64,000 nt of DNA from Armillaria gallica (Eukaryota > Basidiomycota > Agaricomycetes > Agaricales > Physalacriaceae), in contig JBANDB010000004.1 in NCBI GenBank assembly GCA_037576215.1, positions 2,604,001 through 2,668,000 of the forward strand, written 5' to 3'. How positions within the stretch are numbered: the first letter of the stretch is position 1; every line of letters begins with the position of its first letter. This document shows positions 1-11,912 of this stretch, in pieces. The translations under genes and the position numbers were made by a program. The notes beneath the pieces are model-generated. The model had not been told where the DNA came from, searched no databases, and saw only the letters and a list, made by a program, of their open reading frames with translations.

Positions 1-359
1 CTAATGGATTCGGCAGCCACACCAAAAACAAGCCTGAAAAAAAAATTCCAAAAAGAGAATGAATCCCGCCCCCAACAGGCAGGAGGGTGCACCCAATAAT
101 GTGCAGAATGATCCCTACCTGCCCCCAGGAAATGATGTCATGAAAAAAGTATTACAAAATGAGGCTATTTGATGACTGATCCAAAAATAGAAATTAAGTG
201 CCCACAATGAGTGGGCAAGTGCGTGCCCCTGGTGACCAGCAGTGAATGTGTGGCAGTGCCCCAGCAAGCACGAGGGAGGGCTGTGACAAGCTGTAACAGT
301 CCCTAAGGAGAGTGACAGCATTGAGTACTATAAATGGGTGACCAGTCAATTGACTGGAT

Positions 360-1341
360 CTGATATATACAAGTGCCTGCTACAGGTGTTGTTGATGGCT
401 TGAACCTTACACCTGATCCATTGCTAGGAAAATGTGAAGACTGTATCCTTGCATGACAGACTCGCCATCCCTTTGACGAACCCAGTGACCCAGATGTCAA
501 CCCTCTTGACCTTGTCGCTATAGATTTATGGGGACCGTCTTGCACCGTATCTGTAAGTGGGAAGACATATATGATGATCCTTGTGGATAGTGGGACTGGA
601 TACAAGGATGGAGAGTTCCTTGCAGACAAATCTGACAAGATGACCATGGCTGCTTTTGACTGGTGGAGGAAGTTGGCTGAGATGCAGACAGGGAGAAAAG
701 TAAGGTGTGTGAAGGCTGATCGTGCCTTCACAGGATTGAAGTGGGTTGACTATTGTGCCAAACATGGGATTATCCTCAAACTCACAGCCCCACATTCTTC
801 CACACAGAATGGGCTTGCTGAACATGCCATCTGCACCATGATGGAAGACATGAGAGCCTTGCTTAGCGACTCAGGGCTGGTGGACCATTATTGAGCTGAG
901 GTGGCTGCTATGTCCATCTTCACATGAAATTTGGCTCCATCTTGTCTCCATCCCAGCAAGATCCCAGCAGAAGCATTCACTAGGTGTCAACAGAATGTCA
1001 GTTTCCTTCATGTTTTTAGGTCAACCTGTTGGGCTAAGTGACCTATGTCTGGGGGTATCCTGGTTGACAACAGTAGCAAACTCGAGCCTCAATCAAAGAA
1101 GTATGTATTTTTGAGCTACACAGAATCAAATTACCGTGTCCTCGATCAATCGGGCTGCGTGTTCATATCTCGTGATGTCATATTCAACGAGGGTGTTGCT
1201 CATCATTCCATGGCCATGGGGGAGACTGAGTTGGAGACTACAGCCATTCCCTCATCGAATACTGCTCCCACAACATCAACTACTACTGCTACTGAGATGT
1301 CCCCTATGCCAGATGTCCCTGCTGAACCAACATTACACTAA
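360..1341 (+). pseudogene. Copia integrase (broken)
   Basis: Integrase would join retroelement cDNA to the chromosome. Reading from about 380 one sees GVVDGLNLTPDPLLGKCEDC, the end of the gag-pre-integrase/zinc region with its CxxC pair, then LVAIDLWGP (first catalytic Asp, ~520), VKADRAFTGLKW (second Asp, ~715) and TQNGLAEHAICTMM (catalytic Glu, ~815). A TGA at 892 and a second near 924 interrupt it. A later stretch at 1045-1341 matches the usual Copia C-terminal part (KKYVFLSYTESNYRVLD, then VFISRDVIFNEG). The catalytic triad is readable, but the gene cannot be translated intact. Confidence 0.88.
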
Positions 1342-1464
1342 TCATCACAGATTGCATGCCCAAGTCCCAATGCAACAGAATCTCTTCTATCCGAACAATG
1401 TGAGGCCGAGGCCCAGTCAAAGGGTGATGATTGGGCTACCAATAACAGGCAACCACGCACATCT

Positions 1465-2418
1465 ATGGCAGCTTTTGAAGTGATGCCTGATCCCTATATT
1501 CCAAAGAACTATCAAGATGCATTAAAGGTCGACGAGAATCAGTGGAGAGCAGCAATGGATGTGGAATACAACATGCACCTCCAGAAACATACCTGGGATC
1601 TTGTGGATGTGCCTGAGGGAGCTAACATTATGGATTGCAAGTGGGTCTATGGAATGAAGTGGGATGGTGATGGTAACTGGCTCCATGACAAGGCTAGACT
1701 TGTTGGGAAGGGGTACACCCAACAATACGGCCTTGACTGTAACAACACCTGGGCTGCAGTAACTCATCTTAAATCCGTACGCATGTCCACTGCTATCACT
1801 GCAAAACTGGATCTTCACCTGTGGCAAGTCAACTTCGTCTCTGCCTATCTGAACAGCGAGATGAAAGAGGATATCTATATGTGTCAGCCACCTGACTATG
1901 TCATCGAGGGCCAGGAAGATAAGGTCTGCAAGTTGGTACACACCATCTATGGGACCATGCAGGGCAGGCATGACTGGTATGAAACTCTGGGCAAGATGTA
2001 TGATGACTTAGGTTACAAGATGTCTCATGCAGACCCATGTGTGTGGACTACTGGTGAGCCAGGTGGTGACTATACTATCACTGACATGTATATGGATGAT
2101 GTGTAGGGCATGTCATCAAGCAAGAAGGAAGCGAGCCGTCGAAAGGGAGAGCTTGAGGAGAAATGGGATTTGACAGATGTGGGAGAGAACCACTATTTTC
2201 TGGGTATGAGGATTGACCAAGATCTTGAGGCTGGTATGATCTCCTTCTCTCAGTGTCCTTACTGGGAGAACATCTTTAATGACTTCAATCTCATGCACCT
2301 TACTCCTCACTCCACACCCCTTCCTGTAGGCATTATCCTCGACCATTCACAATTGCTTACCACTCAGGCTGAGCGAGACAAGATGGAGGAACACCCATAC
2401 CGGTGCCTCTTGAGATGA
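1465..2418 (+). pseudogene. Copia reverse transcriptase (broken)
   Basis: The open part 1465-2106 reads NYQDALKVDENQWRAAMD, CKWVYGMKWDGDG, ARLVGKGYTQQYGLD and ends in YMDDV, the Copia form of the YxDD active site. A TAG immediately follows and the frame continues in register to about 2418 (WDLTDVGENHYFLGMRI). The first catalytic Asp, normally in a VDVKTAFLNG-like motif, is Asn here (WQVNFVSAYLNSE, ~1825), so activity would be lost even without the stop. The family is clear; the copy is dead. Confidence 0.93.
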
Positions 2419-2499
2419 GTAATGTGGGGACAGCTGGCCACATGTCCTGACTTGTGTTATCCTATCAGTGTACTTGCTTGTTTCTAGACCAATCCTGGT

Positions 2500-2941
2500 A
2501 TGGCACACTGGAAGGCCCTCTTACATGTTCTGGGTTATATCAAGGGCACTACAGACTATGGCATCATCTACTCATGCAATGAATCTCTTGTTCCAGTCAG
2601 TTTCATTGATGCTGATTACGGTGGCTGTCAGGATATGATGTGGTCAACATCAGGGTACGTCTTCATGATGGCAGGAGGTCCAGTCTGCTGGAGCTCAAAA
2701 TGTCAGGCGATGGTAGCCCTTTCGACGGTTTAGGCTGAATATATCTCGCTCACATGTGCTGCCCAGCAAATGATGTGGATGATGTCGTGGATGGAGGAAG
2801 TTTGTCTCCCTCAGCCTTGCCCAGCTTTGCTTTATGGTGATAACCAAGGTGCCGTGGCCTTGATGTCCAACACCAGGTCACACTATAAGGTCAAGCATAT
2901 CAATATTCGAGAGCACATCATCCATGAGCTTGTCCAGGCAG
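2500..2941 (+). pseudogene. Copia RNase H, truncated by a repeat
   Basis: Reads MAHWKALLHVLGYIKGT, then FIDADYGGCQDMMWSTSGY (first acidic residue), then VALSTV-stop-AEYISLTCAAQQ (the Glu of AEY) and YGDNQGAVAL (third acidic residue). A TAG at 2731 sits where Copia elements usually have Gln before AEY, fitting a CAG to TAG change. The domain continues through KVKHINIREHIIHELVQ and stops at the junction with the inverted family-A repeat at 2942. Confidence 0.9.
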
Positions 2942-4641
2942 TGATGAGCCTAGACTTCCATGGCAATGGCAACACCAACTCAGAATAAGATTGAACAAGT
3001 TAATGTAGTAGCATGGCAATCAAGGTGATTGTGTGTGTGAGTGGTTCAAGGCACCTCCATGCAGTAAATCAATTCCTCTATGTGTAAGTATACACTGTGA
3101 CTTTAAGTCTGCAAAGTAGTACTGCTTGGTAGTTGAGTACTAGATGCTTTGGCTATAAGCTGGTAGAGATCTCTCAAAGGGAGAAGGGACAGAAATAGGT
3201 ATGACATTAATACCATGATTCCATATGAGAAAATGTGCTGTGAAACTAGAAAACATCACTAGACAGCAATCTAAGCAGGGTGAACAATGGGAAATAGGCT
3301 AAACCGATGTCAATCAGTCTAGAAGCAAAAGAGTCGATGAGAAAACATGATGCTGAGGTTGAGTGAGGTGAGAGATAACATAGAAAGAGGTACTGAGGGT
3401 GGAATGGCAAGAGAAAATGTGGAACTATGAAAATGGCAGTGAAACTGGTCCTATACAGTGCTGGTGCTGAAGTTGATGTCAAAACTGGTCTTGTACTGAA
3501 ACAATCTATCCTATGTCAAAACTAACCTTCAAGTCCACTCAAGGGACTGTCCTATACTGATGCAATATGAAAACTTGCTGATATGGATCCTAAGTCTACT
3601 TGGAGACTACCCAAGTGGGCGACGATAATGGTGGTGAAAGTGAAATGATGAAAACTCTAATGGTGTGAAAGTGAAATGATGTCAGCCTAGTAAAAGATAA
3701 TGTAGGCAAAGCATGGTGCGGTGATCATATATTGGCACAATATGAGTGTGTACCAATAGTGTTAAGAGCAAAGAGCGAGTGTGGAGGAACTTTTCACAGT
3801 TAAAAACTATGGAATAACTCTGGTGAGTTTAAGAGTTGATGTGCAATTGAGAATATACTGGGGTAAACAGTGTATTGCTGTAAAACAGTGAATAAATGTA
3901 GTTTACTAGTGATAATTGATGTAGACTCGTGGTGAACTGAGATAGACTGTGATCCACTGGTGATAAACTGGCTAGCTATATTTTTCTAGCTAGCTTTTAT
4001 ACTACAAGTACGAATTCATAAATAGTGTAAATATGAGTGACTTAGTAAGGCTGTAAGGCCATAGTTTAGTAAAATTGTAGTGAATGTATGGTCCTTTGCC
4101 TTCAAAAGTAATAGCAACTCATCAGCATTGCCATGTTTGGACTGAAGCTGTATGGTCTTATTGAGCAATGAGCAGATCATTAAATGCTGTTTAGCTGTGG
4201 ATTTCTGGGTGATAGTTGTTGTGCTGAGGAGTACACGTGAGGTTACATTTTCTTGAGGCCTTGGCATTGTAACAGCCTTAGTAAACACAGTCTGTAGTTG
4301 CTGTAGCTGCAATTATTGTAGCTGGGAGGGTACTCTGTTAATCACATCATTTAATTAAGTGATCGATGGGCACGTCAACTAGTTGCTTCTGAGTGATGCA
4401 ATGATTCCATATTAGGATGATGGTCAATCAAAGGTACCTTGCTGTGATGAAATATGGAAATGATGATGTGTAACAAGATGGGATGGATAGCAAAGTGCAT
4501 AAGGAGTGATTGCTATAGGGTGAAAGTGGTATTGCTGTGTGTGGAATTATTAGTTTACTGAAAGGCCGTTGAAGGGACAGCAATGTTAATTAGCAGGGAA
4601 AATCCATGAATTCTGAGTGTACAGAGCCTGGAGGCTCATCA
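2942..4641 (-). repeat. Family-A LTR-like repeat, copy A1
   Basis: Minus-strand copy of a ~1.7 kb repeat. On the plus strand it starts TGATGAGCCTAG and ends GGAGGCTCATCA, so its termini are short inverted repeats of the TG...CA kind. A TATA-like TATAAAAG lies on the minus strand near 3995. It interrupts the Copia RNase H. I see no matching target duplication (GCAG left, CTGC right), so it may be a recombined rather than simple insertion. Confidence 0.85.
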
Positions 4642-5092
4642 CTGCTCATACCTCAGCTCAGCCTCACATCTAAGTGAGCAGTTTCTGGGGGGACAAGCAG
4701 GACAGGGCATGGTTGGGATGAGAAAAAGGGGCAGGTAGATGTTGGTGCCTATTTAACAGTGATGACATGGTCTGAGGGGGGAGAGGACCTCACTATTAGA
4801 TTCTCTGACTTTGGAAATGGGGAGGGTAAGATCTGTATAGTGGTCACTATGCTGTAGGGGTAGGTATGGGGCAGAATAGGTGGGGATGGGGATGAGGTAT
4901 TGACACCTGGTAATGGGGGCATTGTGGGCACTGGTGCACACCAGAGTCATGTTACCCCACCCCAATAATATGGGATGCACAACTCTGGGGTGGCTGGGAT
5001 GCATGGGTGGAGTGGGGGACCTCAATACTGGAATTGGGTGAGAAAAATATTGTATGTCCATAATTTCCAGCATATTTGTTACACCTATGGAT
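4642..5092. other. Unassigned spacer between repeats
   Basis: G-rich, low-complexity DNA between copy A1 and the LTR of Gypsy element 3. It has no coding pattern, no recognisable transposon domain and no RNA gene that I can see. Confidence 0.5.
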
Positions 5093-5121
5093 TGTTACAA
5101 TTTATTCATTTTCTTTATCTA

Positions 5122-5784
5122 CAGTCAAGGACCAGTCAATGAGACACTCAAATATAGAAGGATCTCAGAAAGGCAAAAAAATGTGGTTCCTTACCTTGGT
5201 TGTTGGCAGCAGAAGGCAAGCTATGATAAGAACATAATGGCAAAAACTCTGGTGGGGATATGGGCCAAAACCCTACATGCCAGAGGACATCAGTGCAAAA
5301 TCTTCTTATCGCACGATTACCACTCAATGAGACATGTCACATCATGCTGGCAATCTACCGGCAAATCCAAATATAGTAATTATATGTAATCAGAATCTAA
5401 TCAGATTACTTATCTTTGGTGCTGATTCCCCCCCCTGCCTTTTCCTTGCCGTCGTCAGTGTCAGTGGAGAGTGTCTAGACCTCAGCCTGTAAAGCAGAGT
5501 ATATTTGATGAGAGTAGAGTCCAATTAGCAACATATAAAGAAAAAATATAAACAGGTCTCCTGACTGTGACTGATATGGTAATTTGTGGTGTGACCTGAT
5601 AAGCCATCCCCAAAATAATTATTGCTGTAGTACATTCCCAATGGCCTTGGAAATTCATTACTATTACATGTACATGTCTTATCATAATTTATATGTAAAG
5701 TCCGAGACCAATTTGGCCCTGAGGAGAGCACCTGGGCCAAGTGTCTCATTGAGTGGTACTGTCTCATTGACCGGTCCTTGACTG
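5122..5784. mobile_element. MITE with TA target duplication (Tc1/mariner-like), copy 1
   Basis: 663 bp element with ~24 bp terminal inverted repeats starting CAGTCAAGGACC (one mismatch between the ends), flanked by TA at 5120-5121 and 5785-5786. Removing it restores the continuous LTR. Motifs of the form TCAATGAGAC recur near both ends and once inside (~5326). No transposase frame, so non-autonomous. TA duplication is the hallmark of the Tc1/mariner superfamily. Same family as the copy at 28941-29410. Confidence 0.88.
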
Positions 5785-5927
5785 TAAGCATCTCTTATCT
5801 TATTTTATCCATAGGATCTGTGACTCTATGGAGCCATGACATTGTGATACAGTCACTGTCACTCACCTTGTGCATGTTCTTACTTCTTTCTGATATGGTG
5901 CACTTATTATTAGAACCCTCAGTTTAG

Positions 5928-5975
5928 TATATAAGTAGTGTAGCTCAAGCTGTATATTCTCTAGCTTTGAGCTAA
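5928..5975 (+). promoter_or_regulatory. LTR core promoter and self-primer sequence, element 3
   Basis: TATATAAG at 5928-5935; 35 nt from its start lies AGCTTTGAGCTAA (5963-5975), the expected position of the transcript 5' end. This 13-mer is the exact reverse complement of the sequence just after the LTR (6119-6131). Confidence 0.7.
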
Positions 5976-6118
5976 AGTTAATCTATACCAAAACACATTC
6001 ATTCTTACTAAGTGCTAAAGACTTAGTCCAGAACCTCCTTTCATCATGAGACTCAACGGTGACTGTACGAACATGATACAGCTGTTGTTTACTCTTGATT
6101 GGAGTTTGGGTTCAACAA

Positions 6119-6131
6119 TTAGCTCAAAGCT
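6119..6131 (+). promoter_or_regulatory. Primer-binding site, self-priming type, element 3
   Basis: TTAGCTCAAAGCT, one base after the LTR end. It pairs over 13 nt with 5963-5975 in the LTR. I do not recognise a tRNA 3' end complementary to it. Confidence 0.7.
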
Positions 6132-6157
6132 TCCCTAGCTCCTCAACTGGAGCCTTC

Positions 6158-6346
6158 ATGGATACAGAAAACACCATTATCCTAACTGTGGCACTTGTCC
6201 CCAGTGCCATCTGCATTACCACCACCATCATTCTTACTGAAAGGTTCTGCAGAGCAGGACCAAGAGATGCCCCTGCAACCATGCTCACTGTCATTATTAA
6301 CCAACAAATAAACCCCCAATCCATCAACAATGACATCCCACTCTAG
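6158..6346 (+). CDS. Short membrane-peptide ORF at the head of Gypsy element 3
   Basis: 62-residue ORF whose ATG lies 41 nt after the LTR end. It begins MDTENTIILTVALVPSAICI and continues with a Thr/Ile-rich run and ERFCR, i.e. acidic N-terminus, one hydrophobic span of about 20 residues, then basic residues. It aligns residue by residue with the 36-residue ORF in the same position of element 1 (32870-32980): Met-acidic start, II pair, PSA, Ile-rich run, RF. It is not a known gag domain. Role unknown; membrane targeting of the particle precursor is one possibility. It may instead be the first exon or frame of gag. Confidence 0.6.
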   Translation: MDTENTIILTVALVPSAICITTTIILTERFCRAGPRDAPATMLTVIINQQINPQSINNDIPL

Positions 6347-6644
6347 CCGACCCATATCCACATACCCATATTGTGATGAGCGACACCAATCAACAACATC
6401 CTTAGAGATGAAGGAGAGACAGAGGTCGATCTTCAGTCAACTGAAACCGACATTCTGCAGGAAAGACCTCCCACTCCTCTCAGAAGATGCATGCCTCTCA
6501 TTATCCTCTCTGCCACTAGCTCTACCAGCTCTACACCATACATCATTCAATCTCCCTCCCCCCTTTCAGAGGACAATCTTGCCAAGCAATGCATACTATA
6601 CAAGCTGGGCATAAGCCATCCAAACAGGCCCATCACCTCCCACC

Positions 6645-7530
6645 ATGGTTACATCACTAGTAACTAGGATGCAGAGATACCAGCTGCACCATCCCCAACC
6701 CCATTTGATCCTGACAACCTCTGGGATAATCTCACAATTCCCTACAGTGCCTACTTCCCCACACAATTCCTCTCATCAGCTGATCCCAAGTTCTGAGTGG
6801 TCATCTAATGGGACCAGCCCATACAGAACAGAGAACTCACACCAGAGCCTGAACCAATCGCTGAGCTATCTCGACCAGTTCAATCTGCCTGGCGGCAGAT
6901 TGACAAGTGACATCTCGCCACACCATTTACTCAATTTAGAGAATCACAGAGGCATGGAAGGTGGCCAAGTGAGACAAGTGACTCAGACACTGCCACAGAG
7001 TTACTCCCCAAAGTGGAGTACGTCAATAGGATCCATGGAGAGCCCCATGGCCTCAATCCCAGAGATCCAACCCCTCCTTGAGACAACTCCTGAAACCCCC
7101 ACCGATGACACTACCTGATGCCATCTATCTATTTGGAGCAGTAAACATGGCCCAACCCCTGGAAGTACTAGTACTTGCAGGTTACAATGACCTATTTAGA
7201 TACTTTGCCTATGAATTATTATCCAGTCTGGCATGGGCCAGCACCAGCACTGGGATTGAATATTTCTACTTTTCAGAAAGACACATCCCCACCAATAACA
7301 TCCTACAACAGGAAGCTGGCCAATATGCCTGCCTCCTTTACAACAACATCCACCCAGAAGCACCAATGAGGATGCTCAGCCCTTATCAGAAGATCAAGAT
7401 TGATCTACCACCAGACATTGAGATCCAGGAACCCCTGCCTGAAAAACCCCCAGTAGCCCCTCCCTGGGCACCAATCACTACAACCTTCTCCTATCAGAGA
7501 AGGGAGGACCATCCAGGAACCACCCTTGGC
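6645..7530 (+). pseudogene. Gag N-terminal region of Gypsy element 3 (frameshifted)
   Basis: In one frame near 6700 it reads LWDNLTIPYSAYFPTQF, matching FWDNVNIPYNAYFPSNHG of element 1. From 7110 another frame reads LPDAIYLFG, then YNDLFRYFAYELLSSLAWAS, LLYNNIHPEAP and ITTTFSYQRR, matching AELVDIYNYFTLELPFSLVW, LWNEIHPDA and VTNTFSYATR of element 1. Frames switch and stops occur, so this is a relic. Structural (capsid precursor) protein in origin. Homology ends near 7530. Confidence 0.82.
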
Positions 7531-8563
7531 TGCAGTGTTAGGCCAAAGCTAATGGTTATAACCATCTATCACTTTGCTAAATTTGTGGTTATTAACCACC
7601 TTTCAATTGGGCACAAACCCAAGCCATCTCTGCCCTAAATGATGCTCCCAAAGCAGCAGGCAGTATCAAATAACTAGATAATCATGGTTATTTTTCTCAC
7701 AGTGAGCTTTTATTCATCCAAAAATTAATATTATGCTACAGTTTACAAAAAAGGCAGCTACACCTAAATCCAGTAACACTGCCCTCTCAATGCAAGGATC
7801 CTAAATAATCAAATTCCTGCCCTTCAGCTCAATGTACAGGTGCATAGACCAGAATTTGAGAATAAAAAAAAATACCTCAAGGTTGCACTGATCCAATCCC
7901 AACTGGGCACAGGCGACGTGAGATGGATGCAAGGCATCGACAATGGATGTCCTTTATTTCCATCACCAAAAGGCAAAGGAAAAATAACTTATGTACACTG
8001 TGATTTGAACAAAAGCTCTTGATAAGCAATAGAACATCTAAACCACTGCACCAACAGGTCATAGTTAATAGATAAATTATAGTCTATTTATATACTTAAA
8101 TACATGTGAAATATTAATAATAATAAAAACCCTGCCGTTGTATGGCGTGCAGTGGGGCATTGAGAGTGCGGGTGGCCAGGGGCATAGCATTGTCTGCAGG
8201 CATAGAGCCGTGGCCACCTAAGCATGTGGTTGCAGAGTGGAAGAATAGGGAACTTGACTAGTAGGAGGTTGAAAAAGTGGCAGATTGGTGTTGACAATGG
8301 TTCTATGGTCATTGCGGGATCAGATCGTAGATTTGAGCTTGTCATGTGATTGCCTGTAGTCCATAACAGTGGTGGAGAGATCATTGCCACACGAGTGGCC
8401 TTGTAGGAAGTGATATGGGGTTGAAAGGCAGGCATCAGGATAGTGAGCAGGTGCACAATGACCATGGGCTCAAGGAAGAAAAGCAACCACAGACTTGTAA
8501 TCTCCCATTCTTTGAATGGGAGATGCATGAGTCTGGGGTGCATAGGGGTACTGAGTCATGCAG
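7531..8563. other. Unassigned AT-rich spacer
   Basis: Begins where element-3 gag similarity stops. Contains AT-rich DNA, for example TGGTTATAACCA near 7552. A 150-codon minus-strand open frame (8088-8543) lacks any domain I recognise. No RNA gene seen. Confidence 0.4.
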
Positions 8564-10229
8564 TGATGAGCCTCCAGGCTCTGTACACTCAGAATTCATG
8601 GGTTTTCCCTGCTAATTAACGTTGCTGTCCCTTCAATGGCCTTTCAGTAAACCAATAATTCTGCACACAGCAATACTACTTTCACCCTATGGCAATCACT
8701 CCTTACACACTTTGCTATCCATCCCATCTCGTTATGCATCATAATTGCCATATTTCATCATGGCAAGGCACTGTTGATTGACCATCATCTCAATATGGAA
8801 TTGTCACATCACTCGGAAGCAATTAGTTGACATGCCCATCGATCACTTAATGAAATGACATGATTGATGCAAGTACTCTCCCAGCTACAATAATTGCAGC
8901 TATGGCAATTACAGACTGTGTTTACTAAGGCTGTTACAATGCCAAGGCCTTAAGAAAATGTAGCCCCACGCGTACTCCTCAGCATGACAACTATCGCCCC
9001 GAAATCCACAGTTAAACAGCACTTAGTGATCCGCTCATCACTCAATGAGACCATATGGTTTCTGTCCAAACATAGCAATATCAATGAGCTGCTGTTACTT
9101 TCGAAGGCAAAGGACCATACATTCACTACAATTTTACAAAGCTATAACCTTACAGCCTTACTAAGTCACTCATATTCACACTATTTATAAATTCATACTT
9201 GTAGTATAAAAACTAGCTAGAAAAACATAGCTAGGCAGTTTATCACCAGTTTATCACAGTCTATCTCAGTGCACCATGTCAATTATTGCCAGTAAACTAC
9301 ATCTATTCACCATTCTATAGCAATATACTGTTTACCCCAGCATAATCTCGATTGCACGTCAACTCCTAAACTCACCAGAGTTATTCCACACTTGCTTTTC
9401 GCTCTTAACACTATTGGTACATGCTCATATTGTGCCAATATATGATCGCCGCACCATACTTTGCCCACGTTATCTTTTATTAGGCTGTCATCATTTCACT
9501 TTCACACCATTGGAGTTTTTACCATTTCACTTTCACCATCGTTATCGTCGCCCACTTGGGTAGTCTCTGAGTAGACTTAGGATCCATATCAGCAAGTTTT
9601 CATATCACATCAGTATAGGAAAGTTCCTCAAGTGGACTTGAAGGTTAGTTTTGACATAGGATAGGATCGTTTCAGTACCAGACCAGTGTCAACATTGACT
9701 CAGCACCATCACATTGTATAGGACTAGCATCATCACCAGTTTTTGTAGTTCAACGTTTTCTCTTGCCATTTCATCCCCAGCACCTCATTCAATGTTTGCT
9801 CTCACCATACATCATCTCCACTCATGTTTTCTCACCATCTTGTTCACTCATAGACTATTGCTGACTGTTTAGTCTATCTCCCATTGTTCACTCTGCTCAG
9901 ATTACTGTCCAGCAACATTTTCTAGTCTCGTCTTGCATTTCCACATATGGATCCATGGTATTCACATCATACCTGCTTCCATTCCCTCTCCCTTCGAGGG
10001 ATCCCTACTGGCTTATAGCCTTAGCATCTAGTACTCAACTACCAAGCAGTACTACTTCACAGACTTAAAGTCACAGTGTATTCTTGCATATAGAGGAATT
10101 GATTTACTGCATGGAGGTGCCTCAAACTACTCACACACACGATCACCTTGATTGCTGTGATACTATATTAACTTGCCCAATCTCATTTTGAGTTGGTGTT
10201 GCCATTGCCATGGAAGTCTAGGCTCATCA
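8564..10229 (+). repeat. Family-A LTR-like repeat, copy A2
   Basis: 1666 bp, plus orientation, from TGATGAGCCTCC to CTAGGCTCATCA. The first bases form a hairpin, GAGCCT-CC-AGGCTC. A TATA box (TATAAAAA) is at 9205-9212. Largely the reverse complement of copies A1 and A5. Flanks GCAG and GTGA give no target duplication. Lies head to head with A1. Confidence 0.87.
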
Positions 10230-11912
10230 GTGAGGCAGCCCAATGTTGGTTGGGGATGGGGTCGGCAGCGGCAGCAATCTTGGTGGTCATATAGGAATTA
10301 TCCTGTGCACATTTGGTGCACATTCCATCAGTATATCGACATCTCAAAGGACGCACGAGTGGCCATCATTGCTGGCTGTCGGGGTCCCGATGATGTCCCT
10401 GCCCTCCCACTTGCATCCTCCTGCCTTTCTGTGCCATCCTTGCTCACCATCCCTCTCTCACAGCCCTGCCCTATATCCTACAAAGGCCTCCTCCACATTT
10501 ATGGCCTTCATGTCATCCCCCGCCATCGTTGTCATCCATGGTGCCCTTCCAGATAAAATTTCCCCCTTCCACTTACAGATGTGGACCGATAACGGATCCC
10601 TGAGGTTATTTGTAGTCATTAGTGTATTGTTGACTTATGCTCAAATGTGATTTGCCCCAATATTGATGTGGGGGTAGCTAGGTCAGTCAGAATGGGGATG
10701 GGAGCAGTATTTGCAGCAGCAGGAACCCCATCAGGGTGTTGCAGTCATTGTCATTGATGGTGCTGAATGTCTCATCCATCGCATGGGGTTACAGATGGTC
10801 CTGCCTCATTAGAGGGCTTATGCACAGTCGGTGGGGGAGGAATAGTTGCTCTCCAGGGCTCTTGGAGCCACTGGATGTGAAAAAAGTATCTAAAACACTA
10901 GTAAGTATTATTAAAAAATAAGGACATACCTTTTTCTGCCCATCAGAGGGCTGTTGAGAGAGCGGAAGGACATTGCGGTGGTGGGGGGTGGTGGTAAAAG
11001 GTCAGAAAAGAAGTAGCACAGCCACTCAATCATTGCTTAGTTGGTTGGACCACAATGATTGAGTGTGTGGAATGAATGCTCAGGATTCATCCACTGCTCA
11101 AATTACTTGCTCTGAGTGCCCATGAATGTTCAGGATATTTGCCTGTGACTAGGTATAGTACATATATGTATATATATGAGGATATAAATGCCATGGACAA
11201 TCAATAATCACCATTTAATAGTGATTTCCCTGTATTTTGGGGCTATTTCAGTAGTATACCCTCTTCACACATCTGTGTATTGTCTCAAGCAATAGAATAA
11301 TTGTCATACATTCAATGTTATATATAGTACCATATGAATACATCATCCGATCCACCCTGATTTGCTATTACATGCACATATGGAATGTACGAGTTTTTGA
11401 AGGCATACAACTTGCGTTCATTAGTAGTTACTGATTCACATTGTATGCTAACTTTAATATGATTTAAATTCAAAATGGCTATTATGCCCTTGATACTCTA
11501 TTGTAGGCTACAGTAATCTCACATTATTTTAATCTGACATCCTTTGAAAGTATTAGATACTTTCTTGTGCTTTGGAATATGTAGTTGACCCAAACTGAAG
11601 CCTTTTGTTTTGTGAAATTGGCATTGGTCTGAAATCCCAGGTCACCAGCAAAGACCAAAAAACATTGAAAATTGTGTTTCTCTCATTAAATTGGAGATCC
11701 ACAATACCAGATGAGTATGTAACAGTATCATTACAACTAGAATATAATTATGTTTCTTCTACAGGACCTAATTACATATAGGAATATAATGAATTCTATG
11801 TATACACTTTCAAAAATTGCCTAGCTGCCAGATTGGGAATGAGATACTCCCACAGTAGATACATCCTATCCCACTCTGATGCATCCAGCTAAAATAAGCA
11901 GTGTGCATGCGG
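10230..11912. other. Unassigned DNA downstream of copy A2
   Basis: 10230-10650 holds overlapping open frames rich in Ser/Pro/His that I do not recognise; they could be decayed internal sequence of a family-A element. 11150-11800 is AT-rich with no coding pattern. Confidence 0.4.

Larger units (their letters stand above)
1..2941 (+). mobile_element. Ty1/Copia retrotransposon, decayed and truncated
   Basis: Order of domains is that of a Copia pol: integrase zinc-binding Cys pair, integrase core, RT, then RNase H. The 5' end lies outside the window and the 3' end is cut at 2941 by a family-A LTR-like repeat on the other strand, so no Copia LTR is visible. The reading frame is broken by stops at about 892 (TGA where YWAEV is expected), 2104 (TAG right after YMDDV) and 2731 (TAG where a Gln precedes AEY), plus frameshifts. 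Inference: long-dead copy. Confidence 0.92.
5093..6117 (+). repeat. 5' LTR of Gypsy element 3, split by a MITE
   Basis: Starts TGTTACAATTTATTC and ends GGGTTCAACA. Without the 663 bp MITE and its extra TA it would be about 360 bp, close to the 385-414 bp LTRs of elements 1, 2 and 4. The 3' half matches the reverse complement of the element-4 LTR at 43972-44360 (GGTGACTGTAC..., ACTCTTGATT). Confidence 0.85.
5093..7530 (+). mobile_element. Ty3/Gypsy element 3, 5' fragment
   Basis: Contains a 5' LTR (with a nested MITE), the primer-binding site, a membrane-peptide ORF and a frameshifted gag start, then breaks off near 7530 before any pol domain. LTR ends TGTTACAA...TTCAACA, post-LTR sequence and gag residues are all related to Gypsy elements 1 and 2 further along. 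Inference: a truncated, old relative of element 1. Confidence 0.85.

Noticed and set aside
2942..4641. Family-A repeat as a cut-and-paste DNA transposon
   Set aside because: Terminal inverted repeat is only ~9 bp, ends are TG...CA, a TATA box is inside, and target duplication is 4 bp; all fit an LTR better. No transposase frame.
8088..8543. 150-codon minus-strand frame as a gene
   Set aside because: No domain, no start or splice support, lies in repeat spacer.
10173..10650. Two overlapping plus-strand open frames
   Set aside because: Low-complexity Ser/Pro/His composition and overlap in two frames; begin inside the family-A repeat.
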